Origin: Ilyobacter polytropus DSM 2926
GTDB lineage: Bacteria > Fusobacteriota > Fusobacteriia > Fusobacteriales > Fusobacteriaceae
Assembly: GCF_000165505.1 (NCBI RefSeq)
Contig: NC_014633.1
Location: 124,001-188,000 of the forward strand
DNA: 64,000 bases
Reading direction: 5' to 3'
A program made the translations under genes and the position numbers. Under the pieces are notes generated by a model. It worked only from the letters and a program-made list of their open reading frames with translations. It did not search any database and had not been told where the DNA came from. This document shows positions 57,952 to 64,000 of the stretch, one piece after another (position 1 is the stretch's first letter; every line of letters begins with the position of its first letter).

Positions 57952-59442
57952 TTACTTAACAGCTAACGCCATTATATTTTCTTGTGTGGCTTCTTCTCTG
58001 TTTAATTCACCTGTTATTTTTCCCTCGTGCATGACTAAAACTCTATCACTCATTCCTAATATTTCAGGTAATTCTGAAGATACCATTATTATAGCCTTTC
58101 CTTGAGATGCCAATTCACACATAAGTGCATGTATTTCAGATTTTGCTCCTACATCGATTCCCCTGGTGGGTTCGTCTATTATCAGAATATCTGGATCCAT
58201 AAGCAGCCAACGTCCTATCAATACCTTTTGTTGGTTTCCACCACTTAGATTACAAACTAACTGATCAATACTAGGTGTTTTTATTCTAAGCTTTTTTCTT
58301 TGTAACTCACAATTTACTCTGATTTTTTTTTCGTTTAAAAGTCCGGCACTTGTCTTATAGCTGTTGTCATCTGGCATAATTGTGTTGTCTGCTACAGAAA
58401 GGGGAAGGAACAGACCTGTTCCCTTCCTGTCTTCAGTTAACAATCCTATCCCCAGGTCCATAGCGTCTCTGGGCGATTTAATATTAACTTTTTCACCCTT
58501 GATGTATACCTCTCCAGACACCGATTCTCTTATTCCAAAAATAGTTTCCATGACTTCAGATCGCCCTGCACCCATCAAACCTGCAAATCCTATAATTTCC
58601 CCGGATTTTATGGAAAAATTAATATTTTTAAATAAAGTTTTATGCGTTAAATCTTTAACTTCTAACAAGGTTTCCCCAAATTCTTCCACATCTACTTTTG
58701 GAAACACATTATTGACTTCACGACCTACAAGCATCTTAATTATTTCCTGTTCGGTTAGTTCATCAGAAAGACCGGTACCAATATATTTTCCATCTCTAAA
58801 GGTGGTACATTCATCTGTAATTTGGAAAACCTCATCCATTTTATGGGTTATATATATGATTGCTACACCTTTAGCTTTAAGCTTTCTTATCATTTCAAAT
58901 AACTGAGCTACTTCTTTTTCCGTAATAGCTGAAGTAGATTCATCCATTATAATCAGATCAGCATTATAGGATATTGCTTTTGCAATCTCGACTAATTGAG
59001 TATAAGCTGTTGATAATTCACGCATCTTTTTATAAGGACTCAGTTTGATGTGCAATCCATCGAGGAGCTCCTGAGTCATTTGATATAATTTTTTTTCATC
59101 AACTATTCCAAATTTAGAAGGTTCTCTTCCTAAAAATATATTTTCCGCTACTGTCATCTCTGGAATCGGACTTAATTCCTGATGTATCATCGCAATTCCT
59201 GCATCTAATGAATCTTTGGTATTTTTAAAATCAACTTTTTCACCTTTAAAGTATATCTCTCCACTATCAGGCCTGTAAATACCGTTTATTATTTTCATTA
59301 GAGTTGACTTTCCGGCTCCATTTTCACCCATAAGACCGTGAACTGTTCCCTTTCTCACTTTCAAATGTACTCCGTCAAGAGCTTTGACTCCTGGAAAGGT
59401 TTTAGTTACATTTTTCATCTCAAGAAGAAATTCTGAACTCAT
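57952..59442 (-). CDS. Sugar ABC transporter ATPase (RbsA type, two domains)
   Basis: About 496 residues from ATG 59442, which follows AAGGAGA. Two ATPase domains: the first with Walker [12 protein letters not shown] near residue 36, [16 protein letters not shown] as signature region and [11 protein letters not shown] as Walker B; the second with the degenerate loop [12 protein letters not shown] near 285, [15 protein letters not shown] near 395 and [14 protein letters not shown]. This duplicated layout is typical of ribose/galactose/inositol importers, in which the second site is less active. The binding-protein gene is immediately upstream. Confidence 0.93.
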   Translation of the reverse strand: MSSEFLLEMKNVTKTFPGVKALDGVHLKVRKGTVHGLMGENGAGKSTLMKIINGIYRPDSGEIYFKGEKVDFKNTKDSLDAGIAMIHQELSPIPEMTVAENIFLGREPSKFGIVDEKKLYQMTQELLDGLHIKLSPYKKMRELSTAYTQLVEIAKAISYNADLIIMDESTSAITEKEVAQLFEMIRKLKAKGVAIIYITHKMDEVFQITDECTTFRDGKYIGTGLSDELTEQEIIKMLVGREVNNVFPKVDVEEFGETLLEVKDLTHKTLFKNINFSIKSGEIIGFAGLMGAGRSEVMETIFGIRESVSGEVYIKGEKVNIKSPRDAMDLGIGLLTEDRKGTGLFLPLSVADNTIMPDDNSYKTSAGLLNEKKIRVNCELQRKKLRIKTPSIDQLVCNLSGGNQQKVLIGRWLLMDPDILIIDEPTRGIDVGAKSEIHALMCELASQGKAIIMVSSELPEILGMSDRVLVMHEGKITGELNREEATQENIMALAVK

Positions 59443-59456
59443 ATTTACATCTCCTT

Positions 59457-60392
59457 TTATTCCCAAATTGCTATATATTTATCTACGTTTTCTGAAGTTA
59501 CTGGCTCGAATGGTACTTCTACAAACTGCTCTACCTCTTCACCTTTCAATTTTTTTAGTGCAGCATCAACAGATATTTCAGCTGTACGGAAAGGGCTATA
59601 GAATAAAGAGATATCCATCAATCCATTTTTTACATATTCTAATGCATCAATAGTTCCGTCGATAGCTGCAACAGGCATATCTTTGATTCCTGCTCCCTCA
59701 AGGGCTCTGATTGCACCTATAGCCATCTCATCATTGTTAGCTACTATCGCATCTAATTTGACTCCAGATTGTAGCCAATTTTCTGCGATTTCCATACCTT
59801 TAGCTCTGTCCCATAGACCAACTTCTTCTAGCACAATGCTTAAACCTTCATATTTATCTATTACTTCTTTGTTTCCTTCTGTTCTAAGGATTGTGTCGTC
59901 CTGACCCAAAGTTCCTAACATTAATCCTATGTTACCTTCGTTTCCTAGTAAATTAGCCATATATTCCATCTGCATGATACCACCGGATTTTGCATCTGAA
60001 CCGACAAATACTTCTGCATCTTTATAGTTTCTATTTACCCCGATCAAAGGAATTCCAGCATCCTTACAAGCATTAATAATTGGTTCCGGAGCTGTAGGGT
60101 CTACCATAACTATGAGTATTGCATCAACCCCTTGGACAATTAGGTTCTCTACGTTGGCTAGCTGGATAGCCGAGTCACTTTTAGCATCTGTAAAAATTGT
60201 TTCCACTCCAAGTTCCTCGGCATAAGTTTTAGTTCTTTCATTAAGGTAAGTCATCCATTTTTGAGAATATTCGTTTGATGCTATACCTAAAACAATTTTC
60301 TTAGATCCGGAAGCTTCTTCTTTCTTTCCACACCCTATTAATGAACCCATAATTACAGTTACCAATAAAACTAATGATATTACTTTTTTCAT
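59457..60392 (-). CDS. Sugar ABC transporter substrate-binding lipoprotein
   Basis: A 311-residue periplasmic-binding protein of the ribose/inositol family. It has a lipoprotein signal peptide with lipobox LIGC at about residues 18-21, then [20 protein letters not shown]. Binding-pocket segments include [40 protein letters not shown] and [20 protein letters not shown], typical of this fold. First gene of the importer operon and divergent from iolD, so myo-inositol is the likely ligand. In a diderm it would sit in the periplasm, anchored by lipid. Confidence 0.92.
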   Translation of the reverse strand: MKKVISLVLLVTVIMGSLIGCGKKEEASGSKKIVLGIASNEYSQKWMTYLNERTKTYAEELGVETIFTDAKSDSAIQLANVENLIVQGVDAILIVMVDPTAPEPIINACKDAGIPLIGVNRNYKDAEVFVGSDAKSGGIMQMEYMANLLGNEGNIGLMLGTLGQDDTILRTEGNKEVIDKYEGLSIVLEEVGLWDRAKGMEIAENWLQSGVKLDAIVANNDEMAIGAIRALEGAGIKDMPVAAIDGTIDALEYVKNGLMDISLFYSPFRTAEISVDAALKKLKGEEVEQFVEVPFEPVTSENVDKYIAIWE

Positions 60393-60450
60393 TTAATTCC
60401 TCCTTAAGTTATGTTATGTTCTAATTTTTTTTAAATAAAGCCTTGCTAAG

Positions 60451-60544
60451 TTCCGTTTAGTTATTTTTTGTTCTGATCACCTCCGATTTTTTCATGATTT
60501 TTTTATCATTACTAGAGTCTAGTTTCAAAAAAAAGTTTTGTCAA
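60451..60544 (-). promoter_or_regulatory. Leftward promoter of the importer operon with candidate operators
   Basis: On the minus strand TTGACA (plus 60539-60544) is followed after 17 bases by TAGACT (plus 60516-60521). Downstream in the leader, AACAAAAAATAA (plus 60461-60472) and AACTAAACGGAA (plus 60451-60462) are direct repeats about 10 bases apart resembling the repeats before iolD. The leader also holds GGAGGTGATC (plus 60475-60484), complementary to the 16S rRNA 3' end, without a start codon at usual distance. Confidence 0.6.
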
Positions 60545-60626
60545 GTATAAATTTGAGATAATTTATGTTCTGTTATAGTAGTTTTTGATCTTAAAAAAAT
60601 ACTTTTATTTATTTTGAGTTCTTCTA

Positions 60627-60655
60627 TTGACAAGTTGGGTAACTGGTTGTAATAT
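60627..60655 (+). promoter_or_regulatory. Sigma-70 promoter of iolD
   Basis: TTGACA (60627-60632), 17-base spacer, TAATAT (60650-60655); transcription expected from about 60662. Confidence 0.8.
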
Positions 60656-60675
60656 GATTAAAAAGTTAGATTAAG

Positions 60676-60721
60676 AACCAAAACGAACTTTTGAAACAAC
60701 CAAAACGAAACCAAACGAAAA
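60676..60721 (+). promoter_or_regulatory. Direct-repeat operators downstream of the iolD promoter
   Basis: AACCAAAACGAA occurs at 60676-60687 and 60698-60709, and AACCAAACGAAAA at 60709-60721: spacings of 22 and 11 bases, about two and one helical turns. They lie just past the expected start point, suiting a blocking repressor. DeoR-type IolR proteins bind direct repeats, so an IolR is a reasonable candidate; its gene is not in the window. Confidence 0.6.
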
Positions 60722-60814
60722 CTCAAATCAAAAATGGAGGTATTTCAAAACAAGAAAGTCTATAATTTAAAATTAACAAAAATACTATACATAAAATAAA
60801 ATATTAGGAGGTAT

Positions 60815-62749
60815 ATGACATTGAAAACTATTAAACTTACCACAGCTCAGGCTTTAGTTAAATTTTTAGATAATCAATATGTAGAGTTCAACGGTAAGCA
60901 AGAAAAATTCATAAAGGGGTTTTTCACTATATTTGGACACGGAAATGTGGTTGGATTGGGTCAAGCTTTGGAAGAATATGAAGGTGACATGATAATTCAC
61001 CAAGGTAGAAACGAACAGGGAATGGCGCAAGCTGCAATAGGCTTCGCCAAGCAAACTCACAGAAAACAAATTTATGCTTGTACTTCGTCAGTAGGTCCAG
61101 GTGCTGCTAACATGGTTACTGCAGCTGCGACTGCAACTGCAAACAGAATTCCTGTGCTTTTACTTCCAGGAGATACTTTTGCAACTAGACAACCTGATCC
61201 CGTACTACAGCAGGTAGAGCAATCAAGTGACCTAAGCATAACTACAAATGATGCCTTCAAAGCTGTATCGAAATACTGGGACAGAATCAACAGACCTGAG
61301 CAACTTATGACCGCTGCTATAAATGCAATTAGGGTACTTGTAGATCCTGCTGATACTGGTGCTGTTACACTTTCTCTTCCTCAAGACGTACAAGGTGAAG
61401 CCTACGAATACCCTGAAAGCTTCTTCCAAAAAAGAGTTCATAGAATCGAGAGAACTCCTGCAACTGCAGAAATGTTAAAAGATGCAGTTGAACTTATGAA
61501 AGATAAGAAAAAACCTTTATTAATAGCTGGTGGTGGGGTAAGATACTCTGAAGCTGCAGCTGTATTAAAAGATTTTGCTGAAAAATTTGAAATTCCATAT
61601 GCTGAAACTCAAGCAGGAAAAAGTGGAAATACCTGGGACGACAAGTACAATCTTGGAACTATAGGTGTAACTGGAACAGAATCAGCAAATGTAATTGCAC
61701 AAAACTGTGACCTGATTATAGGTGTAGGTACAAAATTTAATGATTTCGTAACTGGATCTAAGTGGCTTTTCGCGGATAAAGAAATACTTCAAATCAATAT
61801 AAACTGCTATGATGCCTACAAACTTGATGCGGTAAAAGTTGTTGCCGATGCAAAAGCTGGACTAGGAGCACTTTCTACTGAACTTGAAAAGATAGGTTAC
61901 AAATCTGGATATACAAGCGAAGTTGACGAAGTTAAGGAAAAATGGGAAACTGAGTGGCAAAGACTGGCAACAGTAAAATACTGTCCAGAAGGTTTTGTTG
62001 CTGAAAATCCAGGACAATTGGATCACGTATTAAAAGAAGTGGCAGAACAAACAGGGTCTTGCTTGACTGTAACAGAAGTTTTAGGTACTTTAAACGACAT
62101 TCTAGCCGACGATGCAATTGTAGTTGCGGCAGCAGGAAGTCTTCCAGCTGACCTTGGAAGAATGTGGAAATGTAAAACTCCTAATGTATATAACATGGAG
62201 TATGGATATTCTTGTATGGGATACGAAGTTCCTGCAGCACTTGGAGCAAAACTAGCTGCACCAGAGCAAGAAGTTTACGCAATGGTTGGAGATGGATCCT
62301 ATATGATGCTTCACTCAGAATTACCTACAGCTATCCAAGAGGGGAAGAAAATCAATGTAATCATGTTTGACAACATGGCTTTTGGATGTATAAACAACCT
62401 TCAAATGGGAGCTGGAATGGGAAGCTTCGGTACTGAGTTTAGACGAAGAAACCCTAAAACTGGAAAACTTGATGGTTCATTGGTTCCTGTTGACTTCGCA
62501 ATGAACGCTAGATCTTACGGAGCAGTTGGGTATACAGTTAAAAACCTAGATGAGCTGAAGGCAGCTGTAGAAGACTCTAAAAAACAAACAGTATCTACTT
62601 TGATAGACATTAAAGTTCTTCCAAAAACAATGACTCACCATTACGAGACTTTCTGGAGCTTTGGATGTGCTGAAGTTGCTAAAAAGAAGGAAGTAGAGGA
62701 AACAGCTAAAGGATTAAAAGAAACACTTAAAAAAGCTAGACAATATTAA
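60815..62749 (+). CDS. iolD: 3D-(3,5/4)-trihydroxycyclohexane-1,2-dione hydrolase
   Basis: A 644-residue thiamine-diphosphate enzyme. N-terminal domain: [19 protein letters not shown] near residue 37 and [20 protein letters not shown] near 67, with the cofactor-activating glutamate in that second stretch, then [20 protein letters not shown]. The C-terminal ThDP/magnesium motif starts [20 protein letters not shown] near 490 and runs to [12 protein letters not shown]. IolD opens the ring of the dione formed by IolE. It is the first gene of the rightward iolD-iolE-iolG unit under the promoter at 60627. Full family length. Confidence 0.95.
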   Translation: MTLKTIKLTTAQALVKFLDNQYVEFNGKQEKFIKGFFTIFGHGNVVGLGQALEEYEGDMIIHQGRNEQGMAQAAIGFAKQTHRKQIYACTSSVGPGAANMVTAAATATANRIPVLLLPGDTFATRQPDPVLQQVEQSSDLSITTNDAFKAVSKYWDRINRPEQLMTAAINAIRVLVDPADTGAVTLSLPQDVQGEAYEYPESFFQKRVHRIERTPATAEMLKDAVELMKDKKKPLLIAGGGVRYSEAAAVLKDFAEKFEIPYAETQAGKSGNTWDDKYNLGTIGVTGTESANVIAQNCDLIIGVGTKFNDFVTGSKWLFADKEILQININCYDAYKLDAVKVVADAKAGLGALSTELEKIGYKSGYTSEVDEVKEKWETEWQRLATVKYCPEGFVAENPGQLDHVLKEVAEQTGSCLTVTEVLGTLNDILADDAIVVAAAGSLPADLGRMWKCKTPNVYNMEYGYSCMGYEVPAALGAKLAAPEQEVYAMVGDGSYMMLHSELPTAIQEGKKINVIMFDNMAFGCINNLQMGAGMGSFGTEFRRRNPKTGKLDGSLVPVDFAMNARSYGAVGYTVKNLDELKAAVEDSKKQTVSTLIDIKVLPKTMTHHYETFWSFGCAEVAKKKEVEETAKGLKETLKKARQY

Positions 62750-62814
62750 TATAGATAAAATCGTAGCCGAAATATTTTTATTATACTTAAGATTTTATTA
62801 AAAGGGGGTATTGA

Positions 62815-63738
62815 ATGATAAATACAAATAGTAAAATGGATTTAACAAAGCATTTTATAAAATTAGGGTGTGCGCCTATAAACTGGACAAATGATGACTT
62901 ACCTGAATTAGGAGGAGAATTAACATTTCAGCAGTGTTTAAGTGAGATGGCTTTAGCTGGATTTTCAGGGAGTGAGATTGGAAATAAATACCCAACTGAT
63001 GTAGATGAACTTGCAAAGGCATGTGACATCAGAGGCATGCAAATATGTAACAAGTGGTTCAGTTGCGAATTTACAACTAAACCTGAGTTAGAAACATTAG
63101 AAGCATTTGAAAAAACTACAGATTTTTTAAAGGCTTTAGGGGCGAAAGTAGTTGGTGTGTGTGAGACAGGTAAGACTATCCAGTGTGATATAGATAAAAA
63201 AATGTTTGATGATGCCCCTGTTTTAACTGAGGAAGAATTTGAGAAGATAGCTCAAGGTCTAAATAAAATGGGTGAAATAGCTAAATCAAAGGGAATGAAA
63301 ATAGGTTATCATTATCACATGGGAACTGGTGTCCAATCATTGGCTGAATTTGATAAATTAATGAGTATGACAGATCCAGAGTTAGTGGGTGTTCTTTTTG
63401 ATACTGGTCATGCTACATTTGCTGGAGAATCTGCTGCAGAAGTTTTAAAAAAATATATAGACAGAGTTGTCCACATTCACTTTAAAGATGTTAGAAGTGA
63501 GATGCTTCAAAAGGTAAAAAATGAAAAGTTAAGTTTTTTACAAGCTGTAAAGGGTGGTATTTTTACTGTTCCAGGTGACGGAGATATGGTTGACTGGGAT
63601 TATATCTTTGAAATTATAAGTGCAAGTAACTATGCTGGGTGGATAGTTATTGAGGCAGAGCAAGATCCTGCAAAGGCTGATCCCCTTGAATATGCAATAA
63701 AAGCTAGAAAGTTTATAACCGAGAAAACAGGCTTATAA
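62815..63738 (+). CDS. iolE: Inosose (2-keto-myo-inositol) dehydratase
   Basis: A 307-residue xylose-isomerase-like TIM barrel of the IolE type: LGCAPINWTNDDLPELGGEL near residues 18-37, FSGSEIGNKYPTD, GYHYHMGTGVQS near 163 and GVLFDTGHATFAGE near 190-203 with metal-binding H, D and E residues, and VIEAEQDPAKADPLEYA at the end. It dehydrates 2-keto-myo-inositol to the dione used by IolD. Ribosome site AAAAGGGGG; 65-base gap after iolD. Confidence 0.93.
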   Translation: MINTNSKMDLTKHFIKLGCAPINWTNDDLPELGGELTFQQCLSEMALAGFSGSEIGNKYPTDVDELAKACDIRGMQICNKWFSCEFTTKPELETLEAFEKTTDFLKALGAKVVGVCETGKTIQCDIDKKMFDDAPVLTEEEFEKIAQGLNKMGEIAKSKGMKIGYHYHMGTGVQSLAEFDKLMSMTDPELVGVLFDTGHATFAGESAAEVLKKYIDRVVHIHFKDVRSEMLQKVKNEKLSFLQAVKGGIFTVPGDGDMVDWDYIFEIISASNYAGWIVIEAEQDPAKADPLEYAIKARKFITEKTGL

Positions 63739-63769
63739 TATTAAATAATCACTATAAAAGGAGTTAACC

Positions 63770-64000
63770 ATGAGAAAATTAAAAGTGGGTATTATAGGAG
63801 CAGGAAGAATAGGTAAAGTTCATGCAGAGAGTATACTTTATCATGTTCCTGAAGCAGAGGTAAAAGCAATTTCAGATATCTCTATGGATTATGTTCAAAA
63901 TGTTGCTGATTCATTGGGGATACCCAATGCATATGATGATTACAAAAAAATACTTGAGGACCCAGAAATTGATGCTGTATTAATTTGTTCATCGACAGAT
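63770..64000 (+). CDS. iolG: Inositol 2-dehydrogenase (N-terminus only; cut by window end)
   Basis: ATG 63770, after AAAAGGAG, opens a frame that continues to the end of the window (77 codons). The Rossmann motif KVGIIGAGRIGKVHAESILY at residues 5-24, then ISDISMDYVQNVAD and EIDAVLICSSTD, identify a GFO/IDH/MocA oxidoreductase; position after iolE makes it IolG, which oxidises myo-inositol to 2-keto-myo-inositol with NAD. Confidence 0.88.
   Translation, partial: MRKLKVGIIGAGRIGKVHAESILYHVPEAEVKAISDISMDYVQNVADSLGIPNAYDDYKKILEDPEIDAVLICSSTD

Overview
The window is AT-rich, densely coded and looks like a chromosomal segment of a fermentative anaerobe of the Fusobacteriota, most like the Ilyobacter/Propionigenium group. 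That assignment is an inference from gene content: an oxaloacetate decarboxylase/pyruvate carboxylase B-type subunit, a Bcd-Etf butyrate operon built around (R)-3-hydroxyacyl-CoA enzymes, a 2-hydroxycarboxylate transporter and an inositol catabolic locus. No rRNA or complete tRNA is present.

Region 1 (1-17.98 kb) is the right-hand part of a prophage. Leftward genes carry DNA metabolism and replication functions (RusA-like resolvase, DUF3310, MazG-like, a frameshifted DnaB-like helicase, a replication initiator with internal iterons), a small XRE regulator, and then a lysogeny operon in which a CI/LexA-type repressor is followed by a type III restriction-modification system (mod, res), a DNA-binding protein and a Doc toxin. 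Rightward genes from 13.56 kb are an early module (YqaJ exonuclease, RecT, excisionase-like protein, tyrosine integrase) ending at an attachment site that is the 3' end of a tRNA gene plus its terminator. Four copies of one palindrome, two of them lying in promoter spacers, look like the repressor operators.

Region 2 (18.0-44.5 kb) is flanked by two direct copies of that tRNA 3'-end/terminator sequence and has integrase and transposase relics at its ends. I read it as an older, immobilised metabolic island, with the prophage later inserted in tandem at the same tRNA. It holds three aconitase-fold hydratases (two frameshifted), three isocitrate/isopropylmalate-type dehydrogenases, a PrpF-type isomerase, a HpcH/HpaI-type aldolase, a 2-hydroxyacid dehydrogenase, a 2-hydroxycarboxylate:cation symporter, a class II aldolase, a DUF1537 acid-sugar kinase with an Asp/Glu racemase-like partner, LrgAB, a DUF1904 tautomerase, a carboxyltransferase subunit, MATE and TauE-type transporters and a LysR regulator. 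Together these suggest import and fermentation of one or more hydroxy-di/tricarboxylates or acid sugars by a route I cannot match to a described one.

Region 3 (44.5-54.5 kb) is a 3-hydroxybutyrate/butyrate module: leftward atoD-atoA-thiolase, then phaB-like reductase, phaJ-like hydratase, bcd, etfB (frameshifted) and etfA; a TetR regulator; and a rightward atoE transporter. Three GCAAG-N6-CTTGC sites link the TetR gene to both transcription units.

Region 4 (54.5-64 kb) is a myo-inositol locus: a leftward ABC importer operon with iolC and an iolJ-type aldolase, divergent from iolD-iolE-iolG (the last cut by the window end), with strong opposed promoters and direct-repeat candidate operators between them.
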